Position numbers and translations under genes: made by a program. Shown here piece by piece: positions 1 to 10,905 of a stretch of 64,000 bases of DNA. Where the stretch lies: positions 2,914,001 to 2,978,000 of the forward strand of contig JAQQWL010000005.1 of NCBI GenBank assembly GCA_038363925.1, in the 5' to 3' direction. This DNA comes from Apiospora phragmitis. Taxonomy: Eukaryota; Ascomycota; Sordariomycetes; Amphisphaeriales; Apiosporaceae. Each line of letters opens with the position of its first letter. Positions within the stretch are counted from its first letter, which is position 1. The notes below the pieces were generated by a model. That model was not told the DNA's origin. It saw nothing but the letters and a program-made list of their open reading frames with translations, and did no database searches.

Positions 1-649
1 TCCAGCGTTACACGCTCTGGCGTGCAGTAGGTGCAACGTTGAAACCGGAATTGAGCACTTCGCATTCGACCTGTCATCCCGTCATGGCATTAGCGCGCCG
101 TAGGATCGCATAGTAGACGATGCTTCATCCTGACCAAAGCGATGGCCCGCGGGCAATCTTGTCCCCGTTCGTGCTATCATGGTACCCACCTGTATGCCGG
201 CGACTCTGTTTGCTCCAGAGGTTTATACTCGCATCCGGGTGAAGGATGCCCCAGGTGGTGTGAGGGAGAAAACGGTACATATGTACCTACAGGAATGCTT
301 ACAGGCGGATGCCTATGTGGGCGGTACGTACATATACACCATCTGGGCTGACCTGCATGCCAGGAAATGAGACACCCTTGCTGACTCGGGCCCATACCTC
401 AGCACGTTGCTTAATGAAGAGCGAAGCCACTAGTGTTGGACGTCCGCGGGCAGCAGAAGTACCATGACAAAACTGAAGAGAGTCTTCCTCTTACACGTCC
501 CCGTGTGGTCAGGTCCAATGATGACTTGCACGTAAGTCCGGCCCCCTGGCCGTTAAATAAGATGATGATTCCCCTTTTCCCACATGGCGGCGGGGATATC
601 TTACTATCTAGACCCTGCACTTAAGTTAGCAACGACCATACAGACAGAC
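1..649. other. non-coding left edge and upstream region of the Zn2Cys6 gene
   Basis: No reading frame here resembles a protein. Short frames on both strands overlap one another and show no domain. The stretch probably holds the promoter and 5' leader of the regulator that follows. An in-frame ATG at 584 lies upstream of the chosen start at 650 and would add 22 residues of unremarkable sequence. Confidence 0.5.
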
Positions 650-2620
650 ATGCCCGGTGACAAGAAGCCCACGCCAGGCGTTTCCTCGCGACGTTCGGCC
701 TGCGATCGCTGCCGTGGCCAGAAGCTCCGATGCTTACGCAAGGGAGGCGACCCCCCGGGCCGGTGCGATAGGTGCGCTAAAGCCGACACGTCCTGCACCA
801 CGAGTCCCATCTACCGGATGCGCAACTACTCCGTTGAGGATGATGGTAGCTCTGTCTCACGGAAGAGGCGACGGACTGGAGATAGATCCTCAACTCACTC
901 TTCCCAATCACCGCGGATAGCAAGTACCGCTACTACTGCCACCGCTGCTACCACGTTGGCGTCAGGTGGCCCGGCCGGCCCAACAATGCCGCCGCCAGAT
1001 TCCCTGCCCATGTCAGCAGCCGCACAGACTACTCCTACGACAGGGACTGCTCGATCGTTCGAGTGGCATTTCGAAGATGCGATGCAGAGATCTAGCAACG
1101 GCGGCACAATGATAGGCATCCACCATTTCGCGATGCCGCCGCCGCCGCCGGATTGGTGCGCCTTCTCGAATCCGGCCACGCCAGCTTTCTCCACGCCCGT
1201 CGTTACCTCCGCCGGCGTCTGGGACCATCACGATCTCACCATGACCCAGAACTATACTGCTGAAAATGCGGACAAGAGCACGACTACTTCCCTCAATAGC
1301 CCCGTCGGCGGATCTATGCCACAATATACCTTCTCGGCGACACAGGCGCAACAGACTCCGCAATTACAGCAAGCACATACGACGGAAGGCATGCATTGGC
1401 CACAACCACCGTCACAACAAGTCTCTATGTCGGACTACTTTACACAGGGTGGCTCCAATTCGCACTGCATGACGAGCTATCAAGTTAACGAACTGGAAAG
1501 CAGATCTCATAATCCCATGGAGATGTTGACCAGCATAAACTTAGAACTGGTCACTCTATTGAAACAAGTAACGCAACCACATACCCACCTCAATGCTCTC
1601 ACCAACCCAACTTCTGGGAATCCGGAGCCATCCAACACTAGTATTCTCGAGAAACTCCTGAGCTTGACGCAAGAATTCCTCAGCATCATGGACGTGATCG
1701 CCGGCGCGCCCCAGACACCCCATACGCCACATACGCCACATACGCCCCTATCATCATCCCATGCGAAGACACCCATGGTCTGGGCTGGAGGGGCCTACGG
1801 TGGCGGCTATGCCAGCGGGTCCGAGAGCGCTTCCATGTCGGCTTACGGCAGCGATATAAACTCACCGAGCGACAGCAGTGGCACCACCCAGTACTCCCCG
1901 CATCGGCTTCCATGTCGCCGCAGCTGTCGTCATCAACCACATACTTTGATAGCAATTTGTCAATGCCGACAACGGCGGCGACGATGACGGACTCTGCATC
2001 TGTGCTCCTCATCATCACCTGCTACGTCCACGTTTTGCGCCTTCATGTCGCGTTATTTTGGCACCTACAACAAGACTTGCAATTCCTATCCAACGCGGAC
2101 AAGATACATGGCTTGCGCCGTTTTGGGAACCTCCCTCTTCGTACGTGACTGACCCCTTACTGCACCCCCCTAACCTGCATACACGTAACAAGCTATACTA
2201 CCCCTCTTGTTGAAAGATCCTGGAGAGAGGAACTGTCAGACTAACATGCAGTCATTCCTATCAACACAGAATCAGGCAATCTGCAAGTCAACATGGTGAT
2301 CCAACTGGTCAACAATGCCTTTGAGCGGATGGAGGCCATCCTAGGTCTACCGATCGAGCTCCGTCTTGGTATCTGCGAGCACTACCATACCGCTTTTGAT
2401 GATGGACAGCAGAAGCAGCAGCAGCTACCGCGCACCCACTACCACCACCACAGCCATGGCGGCGGCATGTTGGGCGACGAGGGGCTGCTGGATGTCGCGA
2501 GGACCATCATCGGCAAAAGAGGACGTGGGACGGCCCGAGGAAGGGAAAGGGGGGATCCGGTCACTGCGTCGGGACATGATGAGGGCGAAGCACTTGCTTC
2601 ACGGTCGCATAGCGCCGTGA
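650..2620 (+). CDS. Zn2Cys6 (fungal binuclear cluster) transcription factor, two apparent single-base frame breaks
   Basis: Likely a nuclear, DNA-binding regulator. From the ATG at 650 the Zn2Cys6 cluster falls at residues 18-49 with spacing C-X2-C-X6-C-X10-C-X2-C-X6-C (CDRC, CDRC). It is followed by a basic stretch (SRKRRRT), a long Ser/Thr/Gln-rich linker with a PHT repeat near 1713-1746, and a C-terminal helical block (LLIITCYVHVLRLH) common in this class. A phase-1 intron at 2141-2269 (donor GTACGT, branch CTAAC, acceptor CACAG) joins to ESGNLQVNMVIQLV. The frame must be corrected twice: one base missing near 1897-1901 (CCCCG run) and one extra near 2513-2517 (AAAA run), after which the protein ends ...LLHGRIAP. 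Either this is decayed or the run lengths are miscalled. The target genes are unknown; no cluster is evident beside it. Confidence 0.8.
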
Positions 2621-3663
2621 TATTTGAGTGTGTCTGGGTTTTATTATTGGTTACGATTTTCGAAAAGTTCTTGTATATTATAACTGTTATGGGATGAACC
2701 CCTGTCAATAAGACTCAGGGGCCCGCGGCCCCTTTGCGACCCACTGATCAGCATTTCCAGCTTCCTATAGAACCTACTGGAAATGCCGAGCACATGCGCA
2801 CCAGAACAGAAGCACGTATATAGATAGGTAACATTTGTACGGTAGTTAGAGGAATTCTTTTCTCTCCCTAGAGAATTCTTCTTGTAGCTAGAGACAATAG
2901 ACGTTAGAGTGTACCACTCAGTCTGGACCCTTACAATAACGAATGTTAATGCGGTTCTCGGTATGGGTATCTCTATCGACAATGGTATATCGACGAGGCG
3001 GACATTCTACAGCTAAGGAGCTATTGGGCAAAAACGGATATTTAAATAATCGGCTCTCTCTATATATATGTCGGAAGAAACGTGTGGCAAGAGTGTTATG
3101 GTATTAACCAAGGAGTAGGAGGAAATTGTGTCTGTTTTCTCTCTCTTCTTCTTCCTCTATTCCCTAGCCAGTTCCTTTGTGCCTCCTCGTCTGTTCCGGG
3201 TTTTGGGCTTATCTACCTTGAACAAACCGTAATCAGATATGGCCATCACGCTTCACACTGATGGTCAGTGAATCACGCGATTCCCTAGTGCCCCTGAAGA
3301 GCTATGCATGTATTGGTGTTTGATTATTTACTACCAAACCAAATAGTTGGGGTTGCCTGTTGTCGTTCAAATTTTATTTCTATGGTTTATTTGGATAGGC
3401 TGGAGCCCTGGGGAATGGATGCTAGGCTTGATTTTGTTTCAACGCGTGTAATTAAGCTGGTAGTTATCATCTCACGTTCGGGGCGCGCCAGATCTGAACA
3501 CGATTCGCCACCCTTTACTCTCCCAACATTGACACTTGGAGTTGGGAGGTAAATTGCGACGTTACACTTATCCATCTACATATTCTTCCTAAACGTTTGC
3601 CGTTCGATTCTCCAGTGTCCAGTGAGTCCATGTTCATTCATTATTATATCCAGATGGTGTATC
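2621..3663. other. intergenic, no gene seen
   Basis: This 1-kb gap between convergent genes holds only short unconvincing frames. It should contain the 3' ends of the Zn2Cys6 gene (+) and the BTB gene (-). No repeat or RNA gene was recognised. Confidence 0.5.
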
Positions 3664-4801
3664 TCAGTCTTCTTCTCGCAATCTCCGGAGATACCCGATC
3701 GTGTCGGCATCGGCGGCCACCTTGGCCTTGAAGACGGCGCGCCAGAACATGGGCGGCAACCGGGCGCACATCTCGTTGATGGCGGCGGCGGCGGACGCCG
3801 CGTCGTCGTCGTCGTCGTCGTCCCCGTGGAGGCAGCTGCGGGCGAAGTCGGCCGCGAGCCAGCGCCAGAGGGGGTCCGCGTCGTCGCGGAAGCCGTCGCA
3901 GGCGCGCCGGAGCACGGCGAAGCAGAGCCGCGGCCGCTCGGCGCGGTGGTCCGCGCGGAAGTCCTGCAGCAGGGACAGGACGTCGCGCGCGAGGGCCGGG
4001 AGGGCGTGGTGCTGGGCGAAGGTGTAGAGGTCCAGGAGGCGGGTGATGACGCGGTCGACGGGATGGGTGTGGGCGGCAGCGGCGACGGCGGCCTCAGACG
4101 GCGGGCTTGGACTTATTGGTGCATGATCGTGGTCGCTGGTGAGAAGAGGGGATGCAACTAAGGTCTCGGAGTCGCTGTCGACGCTGTTGCCAGGTTCGGG
4201 ATCATAATAGAAGGGGGACTAATTTACGGGGATGGTGAATTGCCGGTAAAAGTGAATCCGGACTGGAGGTCGCCGTCTTCTTCTTCTTCTTCTTCGCGCG
4301 CCTCTTCCTCATCGCGCCCATCGTCATTGTCAGACACCTTGGCCCAGACCATCATCTTCATCGTAAGACGACCCGAGACGGAGTTCAGCGACATCAAGAC
4401 ATCTAGTGTAGAGCCAGTGGCTGAAGCTCTCGACAGTTTCAGCACTCGTGTCCCCGAGGAAGATGGTGTCGTCGCCGTTGCTGAGCCGATTGCTGAAGTC
4501 CATGGACTGGTCCAAGAGCAGCGCCGGTGGAGATACCATGTTCGTAGCCCCATCGTGCCATGTTCCACATCTTCCACTTCGATCTTGACTATTGGGTCAT
4601 TGAAACTGTGTGCGGAGGATCAGTAAGTCAGTCATTTCATTCGCATTATACAAGGATTATTGTGTGAATTCAAGCAAGCGGAGAAGGGAGCGTGGGCAGG
4701 AGAAAGTCAGCCACTTACAAAGAGTTGCTAGCATGGTTCGTCTTGACTCGTTTGGCAAGAGACGAAGCCAATGGGCTGTCTGGTACTTTTCGGAGGCTCA
4801 T
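3664..4801 (-). CDS. BTB/POZ-domain protein, three exons, one apparent frame break
   Basis: Probably a protein-interaction BTB protein; the partner cannot be told. Exon 1 starts at the ATG at 4801 (MSLRKVPDSP...). Intron 1 is 4606-4718 (GTAAGT...ACACAG) and intron 2 is 4219-4337 (GTGTCT...TTAG); both phases fit. The spliced frame reads NDPIVKIEVEDVEHG, then a one-base correction near 4523-4528 (CCGG run) gives LHRALLLDQSMDFSNRL, then AETVESFSHWLYT, the usual fungal BTB pattern. The C-terminal part (RVITRLLDLYTFAQHHALPA) matches the helical region after BTB domains in fungal proteins. Between them lies an acidic, Ser-rich insert, and a poly-Asp run sits near the C-terminus. No DNA-binding or Kelch part is visible. 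Confidence 0.72.
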
Positions 4802-5156
4802 GGTGAATGGCGATCTTGTAGCCTGAAGATAGTCTTGACTTGTGAAGGACACTGGTTCCCTTCCATGATTTGAGGTACTCTTCCATTTATGTAGGCTTGC
4901 GTGCGATGGCGTTTTCTCCGATTATGGTTTTGCCGTGCCATGGATCAAGATGGGAGCAGACTTTGCCTATCTCCGCATCTCTCGCGTCACATGGCAGTAA
5001 AGAAAGAGTCCGGTAAAGAGAATGAGAAAGATTTTGGGTATTCCATTGAATTGATTGGTACCAGTGTTCCCTGATGACTTCCCTCAAACTTAAACGCCAG
5101 CTATGCCATGTAAATGATTTTATCGCCTCAATCTGTAGTACAACGCCAGTCGCTCT

Positions 5157-6311
5157 TTAATTACCCGCCAAACTGGAATAGTTGATGTCGTCAGCTCCTG
5201 GCGGTGGGGCCACGATGTCCAAGTTGTTCTCCTGTTGTGATTCAGACCCATCTTCACCCCCCTGGGTGAGCAGACCTGTTTGCCGACCCTCGATCGCCTT
5301 GTGCTGCCCTGCCTTCTTCACGTCCGAAAACGCGCTCCGCCCGTCTCGGATCATCTCGCCTCGTTGCTCCTTGTTCATGGTGCCGACCGCTCTCGGGACA
5401 CTCCACCGTACGCGCAGCGGGCAGCCCGCGATCACGGCGCGTCCCTGGCACGCCTCGGCGGCCTTCTCCGCGCTCGCCCTTGTTTCGTAGTTGACAAATG
5501 CGCAATGTGACATGTGACTGCAAACCAAACTCTTGATCTTGCCGTGTACTTTGAAGAACTCGCGGAGCTTGTACTCGGGTAGATCGTCCTCAACACCGGT
5601 GACGAAAAGTGACATGATGGACTTGTCGGCAGGTGGCTCCCAATCTTTAGGACCAGGTGGTAATTGTGATGCGGAGGGAAACGGTCGCTTCTTGTTGCCG
5701 CGAGGGCCGGCGCCAGCCGCTTTCGCAGCTCGCGAGTCGTTTGTGCGAATTGGCCCAGGGCCGCCCACGCCAGCGCCGACAGCTGGACTCCCGCCGCTCC
5801 CAGACGCAGTCGCCGAGCCGTCCACGATGGCGCGGCCCTTGCGGAAGTAGGGCTTGCTGGCGGCCAGCTTGCGGAGCAGCTCGCGCCCCTTCTCGTCGGC
5901 CTTCTCGTACTCCTCGGTGCCGCCGCGGCCGTCCTCGATCTCCTTCTCCATGTTCTGGGCGAAGTACTCGCGGTTGATCTCGCTGCCGGGGCCGGGCGCG
6001 ACCATCTTGAGGGCGGCGTCGCGCACGGCGATGGGCAGGCCGAAGGACAGGTCGAGCATGCAGCACTGGCAGCAGTTCTTGAGGCGCGCGCAGGTGAGAC
6101 AGATGTTGGTGCGCTTCTTGCGGCCGTGGGCGCGGTCGCCGCTCCAGCTGAAGATGGTGAAGGGCCGCGTGCAGAGCTTGCACTCGGCGCCGTAGTCCTC
6201 CTTGAGCATCTTGACGTAGGGGTTGTCGGGCAGGCAAGACTCGCAGACGGACGGAAAGTCGGTGGTCTCCCAGCCGGACCGGTTGAGATCCTGCTTGATT
6301 TGAGGCGGCAT
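5157..6311 (-). CDS. slt11: pre-mRNA-splicing factor Slt11/Ecm2 (Cwf5) family
   Basis: A component of the spliceosome (Ecm2/Slt11 in yeast, RBM22-related) that contacts U6 snRNA during activation. It is a single intact 384-residue exon. The N-terminal third carries many Cys in zinc-finger arrangements (CESC, CKLC, CLTC, CCQCC) after the family start MPPQIKQDLNRSGWE. The region DLSFGLPIAVRDAAL follows the Cys cluster. A C-terminal RRM begins near residue 230 (SIMSLFVTGVEDDLPEYKL) and contains CAFVNYETRASAEKA. A Gly/Ala-rich linker lies between. It is the only clearly housekeeping gene in the window, and it shows no frame break, so it is a good internal control for the damage seen elsewhere. 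The stop is TAA. Confidence 0.93.
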   Translation of the reverse strand: MPPQIKQDLNRSGWETTDFPSVCESCLPDNPYVKMLKEDYGAECKLCTRPFTIFSWSGDRAHGRKKRTNICLTCARLKNCCQCCMLDLSFGLPIAVRDAALKMVAPGPGSEINREYFAQNMEKEIEDGRGGTEEYEKADEKGRELLRKLAASKPYFRKGRAIVDGSATASGSGGSPAVGAGVGGPGPIRTNDSRAAKAAGAGPRGNKKRPFPSASQLPPGPKDWEPPADKSIMSLFVTGVEDDLPEYKLREFFKVHGKIKSLVCSHMSHCAFVNYETRASAEKAAEACQGRAVIAGCPLRVRWSVPRAVGTMNKEQRGEMIRDGRSAFSDVKKAGQHKAIEGRQTGLLTQGGEDGSESQQENNLDIVAPPPGADDINYSSLAGN

Positions 6312-7116
6312 CTTGACTTGATGTGATGTCGTCGTTACTGATGTTGTTGGTTGATGGGGGTGGTTGCGATCAAAACAACTGACAAGATGCCAATTGAACT
6401 GATTGTTGATTGCGATTTCTAAAGTGGCGACAATGTCATACTGCTTTCTCCGAATGGCTGAATAATCTGGATAAGCGCCTTATCTCACATATCCACCAGC
6501 GATAACCTTAAATATCTCACCGTACATTTGCACAACTTTATGCTTGGATTTGTGCTAGCGTAGATGGGACTGCAGTAACTTGTGTGGCGGTGCTGGTGGC
6601 TTAAACTTCAAATACCCCTATATCTGGTAATAGAGAGAGTCGTCCACCTTTTCATCCGTTCAGGTCTCATCAAGTTGTTTCGCCTCCTCTTACCTTTTCT
6701 CCTTGTTTTAAAGTTGTTTCTCACCCCTATTACGCAATTTAATCTTAAATTTATATACTTCAGCAATGGTCAAATGCAGGTTGATTTGTTGCTGTATTGA
6801 AGTGCCATATTCGAATAATCTAGGTTGGGAGTACTCGTAGGATAAGCTTAAAATAGGGGGGCCTAACCACGTATATTGCTTCTAAGAGCGCCAAGACTCG
6901 AAAGTCGTTTGCGGTAGGAGTATAGGGTGGATCTGTTTCTACTCGGGAGTTCTTTGTTGGCTGCGCTCGAGTATTATCTTTCAGACCACAACAAAGCCCC
7001 TAGCCTTTTATGTGTCCATGCTTCACAGAACATCCCTGGGTGACGATGATCCTAATCTACATTCTCTCCACCCTGCCCGAGCTGGACACAGGTGAGGACC
7101 CCCGATTTATCCAATA
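6312..7116. other. intergenic between divergent genes
   Basis: About 800 bases lie between the slt11 start and the FAD oxidase remnant. AT-rich, pyrimidine-rich tracts occur around 6650-6750, as in fungal promoters. No gene-like frame is present. Confidence 0.5.
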
Positions 7117-9001
7117 ATGAACTCGAAAAAATATGTACCACCCAAACGCAAGGCGTCAGTGGCCACGAGTTCAGCTGACGCCTTAAATAATCCGCGTCCT
7201 GCCAAAAAGGTAGGATTTGAGGCACCCGGCTGGACCTCCGAGGACTCAGCACCGACTACAAAAGTACAAGACCCCAGGACCTCAACCGCATCGCCCGAGC
7301 CCACCACAAGTTCCTCGGGCTCGCCGAACCGCGCCAGGGCGACGAGCAGGAAGCCCTCCATGGCAAATATCCCCAAGAAGACACGAGGGCCCAAGACGGC
7401 CGTGCCCACGTCGCCGGCAGCCGAGCTGATGAACTTCTGCCGATCCAACAACATTCCGGTGTACAGGCCGGGCAATATCGAGTACGAGCGGTCTGTCACG
7501 TCGACGTCTACAAGCGCATCATCAACGGCCGCTACAACGGCTACGCCACCAACGGCAGGCGCTGCCCCACCGTCGGCGTCAGCGGCTACCTCATGGGCGC
7601 CGGCATCGGGCCGTTCTCGCGCGGCCTGGGGTTGGGGTCCGACTCGGTCATCGCCATCACCGTCGTCACAGCCGCCGGCGACCTAATCACGGTGAGCGAG
7701 AAGGACGACAAGAACTCGGAGGAGGGCCAGCTCTTCTGGGCGCTGCGCGGGGCCGGAGGCGGCAACTTCGGCGTCGTCGTGCAGTGGCAGCTGCGCCTCG
7801 ACAAGCTCCAGGACCCTTACGGCCGGGTGACGGCGGGGCGGTACGTCTGGGCCTACCGACCCGATGATTACGCCATCCTCAGTGACGAAGAGCAGGCATT
7901 TATAGAAGACCAGCTCAAGTCCACCATGAGTAGCTATTATGCTTACAGCTGGCCGGACCGGATCACCATCGACACCACTTGGGTTCGCCAGGCGGGCGAT
8001 AATTTGGGAACTCAGGTGGGATTCATCAGCTACTGCGACGGAGATAGGGAGTTCTTTCAAGAACATATGGACCGGGCGATCAAGAATTTCGACATAAATA
8101 AGCAGCTCAAGCGGCGTTGTATGGAGGAGAAATCTAGTCGCTTTCTCCACGAGACGCTAGCGTAAGTCTGAATCACACCGATTTTAGTCAAGCTTCTTGA
8201 CCAAGTAAGACGATGACTAACCCCAGCCCGACAGTGCCCAGTGGAATGAGGAGACGGTACGATTGGTGCCCAGCAGTACCCAGTTCCGGCTCTACTCGGG
8301 CTTCGCGGTCGACAACGCCAACGCGATGGAAAATATGAACAGCATCATCATCATCGTCAAGGAGGAGCTCGACGCCTTCGGCGACAAGTTCAACAAGGAG
8401 CAGGCCGAGTGTGCCGTCTCATTCATCCACGCGGGCGGCGTGGCGCGGCGCAAAGAGCCGCAGCGCGACGCCCTTCCGGTGGCGCGAGGCGACGTACCAG
8501 TGCTACATCCAGATGACCTTCCTGGACAAGTGGGTGGAGCGCGACATGCGCGGGTTCCTGGCGCGGTTCAAGGCGCGCCTGCGCCGCTACACGGTCGCCG
8601 GCCAGGCCGTCTTCGTCAACTTCCCGGACGCCGCCCTCGCCGACGACGCGTACGAGTGCGCCTACTACGGCGGCAACGCCGCCAAGTTGCGCAAGATCAA
8701 GCACGACTGGAACCCGAACGACTTCTTCCGGTGGTCGCAGTCCGTCCGGCTGCCCGATAAGAAGACCCTCGAGGCCTGCGAGGAGGCGACGGAGGTGGCG
8801 TCGGGGCCCGAGGATGACCCCCCTGCGGTGGAAAAGGAAACCAACGATGAGGATCTCACCGATATAATTGCCACCAAGCGCTGGGAGTCCAGGTTTGATG
8901 TTCCGACTTCAGAGTTCCTAAACGCGAACTCTGGCCTGTATCCCCAGCTTGAGCCTGGTGCTCGGTCTCACGATATTGAGTGGCTTTATCAGGTGACTTA
9001 A
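7117..9001 (+). pseudogene. BBE-type FAD-linked oxidase, internally deleted and frame-broken
   Basis: Remnant of a berberine-bridge-type (FAD_binding_4 + BBE) oxidoreductase, often found in fungal secondary metabolism. The 5' part reads AAELMNFCRSNNIPVYRPG, an N-terminal family pattern. At about 7497 it jumps, in another frame, to VDVYKRIINGRYNGYATN and CPTVGVSGYLMGAGIGPFS. The stretch that normally holds the first half of the FAD fold, with the GGHS histidine, is missing. The substrate domain follows, then an intron 8163-8234 (GTAAGT...GACAG), then VRLVPSSTQFRLYSGFA. A one-base break near 8450 precedes REATYQCYIQMTF and the BBE segment CAYYGGNAAKLRKIKHDWNP, with NDFFRWSQSVRLP ending the BBE region. 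A basic, low-complexity N-terminal extension replaces a signal peptide. With no intact FAD half it is very unlikely to be an active enzyme. Confidence 0.75.
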
Positions 9002-9474
9002 TGGCCAGAAACCTTTCCTCTTGCTGATATTTCTACCATAGAGCTAGATATTCCGTTTCTTTCGGGCAGTCTTGTCGTAGCTAGCTTTCTAGATAGGGCT
9101 GAAGTTGGCTCTTTTAAATCTGAACACTGATGAATACTCTCTCATTATCTCCCGTTGGCGTTTACTATCCAATTCAACAATCTCTATTTCGTGGCTCAGC
9201 TCTGTTTAATTAGTGCCTATGAGAAGAAGCAAGCACGGCCACCTTCAAACCCCGGCTGAAGTGTGGATAATAGAGCATACACGCGCTCAGGAGAATAAGT
9301 AAAACTGAAGAGTCGTCATATATCTTGACTACCCAGTTTGCAAATTACGAATATGTACCCCTATCAACATCCGTTGACCGCGAGGCCACCTAATCCTGTA
9401 GAAAGCTATACAGCTTACAACACCAGAAACGCAAGCGAAAAGGAATCCTCTCATTGACTTCATAAGTAGACCCC

Positions 9475-10905
9475 TCAAGCTATAGCCAACATCCTAGGCG
9501 ATAGTGGGGCCTCGTCTTGTGCCGGGGTAATGGGGATACTGGCCCCGTTCCGCACCATCATGGCGACCTCCCGTGTGACCACGATATTCATGGCCACCCC
9601 CTCGTCGGGGTCATCGATGGTGCCGTACTTGTCGCGGAAGCTCTAGGGTGGAGACCGCGGGGACCGCGGGCTCTGGCACGACGAGCCCGAGCCCCCGATG
9701 GTCACGAGGTCCTCCTTTGGACCGCTCGAGCGGGCCGGCCCCAGCGCGCTCATCCGCTTGCCGAAGCGGGTATTGACGAGGAGCGAATTGGTCACCGTCT
9801 TGAGGATCGGGCCCAGGGTTGGCAGGCAGGCGGAGATGATGCCGCTGGCCATTTCTACGACGTCCCAGGCTTGGGCTTCGGCAAGAGTATCTATACCCGG
9901 GTAATTTGGTCAGCTAATCCACAAGAAAATTTGAACATGTTTGTGCTGAGGATGGCATGATGCAAACTTACAGCTGAAGTCGTTCGGGTCGAACTGGAAG
10001 AACATGGCCAGCCGGTAGCAGCTCGTGAAGACGACGTACGAGCCCAGCAGGAAGGTGCCGATGACGAAGGCCTTCTGGGCCGCGTTGATGCGCAGGCGGA
10101 GGACGGGCCGGAGCGGCAGGCACAGGATGGCGACGTCGCAGAAGATGTTGAGGCCGGCCATGGCGGGCTCCGTCTGCAGCAGGTCCGCGCACTGGCCCGC
10201 GGCCCAGGGCCGCCAGGCCTTGCTCACGGGGCTGCACTGGAAGGCGATGACGAAGATGGCGGCGAAGGTCCACAGCACGGAGAAGAGGCCGAGCACGAGC
10301 CCGCCGATCTTCATCAGGCGCACCGGGAAGGTCCGCCAGTAGAAGAAGAGGAGCGAGATCTTGTAGTTGTTGATCGAGGTCACGTATAGTACTTCGCCGG
10401 CAAATAGGACCTGATTGAGGGTAAAAATAGATTAGCCAAGCTTTTCGGACGGAATAGGCCATATAGTGGAATCATATTATACCTTGTTGAGCGACTCGAT
10501 TTGATCCACGGACATAGCACTCGCGTGTCTACCGAGGCCCATGTCAATCACTGAGTATCAACAATTAGATATCATTTCTTCCAATTTACATCGGTGGGAG
10601 ACGACAATTGAAGTTCCGTGCATGGTCGTACTATATGGGCTGGATAACATACAGACAAGGTGGACACTAAAGTTGGCATATAGCAGCACCAAAGCGAGCA
10701 AGCAGGTCCAGTCGTCAGCGCCAAAAGCCATCCCATGCCTCCATCGTCCGAGGAAACGCAACACAACGAATAGCGTCGCGAGACAAGTGATGATGATGAC
10801 AAGGGCGCGGGTTGGATTACACAGTTCTTCGGACAAATTCGTCGTGAGCGCTGCGGCCGCAAGGGCAGAAGCGAAGCCTTCGCGGGCAGCTGTGTCGTTG
10901 TACAT
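9475..10905 (-). CDS. PTH11-like / fungal rhodopsin-fold integral membrane protein, C-terminus cut by an in-frame TAG
   Basis: A seven-helix membrane protein of the fungal Pth11-like (rhodopsin-domain, PF20684-type) family, some members of which sense surface cues. Four exons fit canonical sites: introns 10551-10652, 10411-10482 and 9891-9971. Reading from the ATG at 10905, motifs are FGADDWTCLLALVLLYANF, MGLGRHASAM, LYVTSINNYKISLLFFYWR, FQCSPVSKAWRPW and WDVVEMASGIISACLPTLG, all typical and in the right order. A TAG at 9643-9645 ends the frame, but the same frame continues past it (SFRDKYGTIDDPDEGVAMNI) to a TGA at 9475-9477, giving about 56 more residues of the usual cytosolic tail. A CAG-to-TAG change explains it. 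Most helices lie before the stop, so a truncated receptor could still be made. Confidence 0.82.

Noticed and set aside
3622..4161. Plus-strand 179-codon frame over the BTB gene
   Set aside because: It is a GC-rich shadow of the minus-strand BTB C-terminal exon, which has recognisable sequence and fitting splice sites.
5647..6237. Minus-strand 196-codon frame within slt11
   Set aside because: It is an out-of-phase shadow of the intact slt11 gene.
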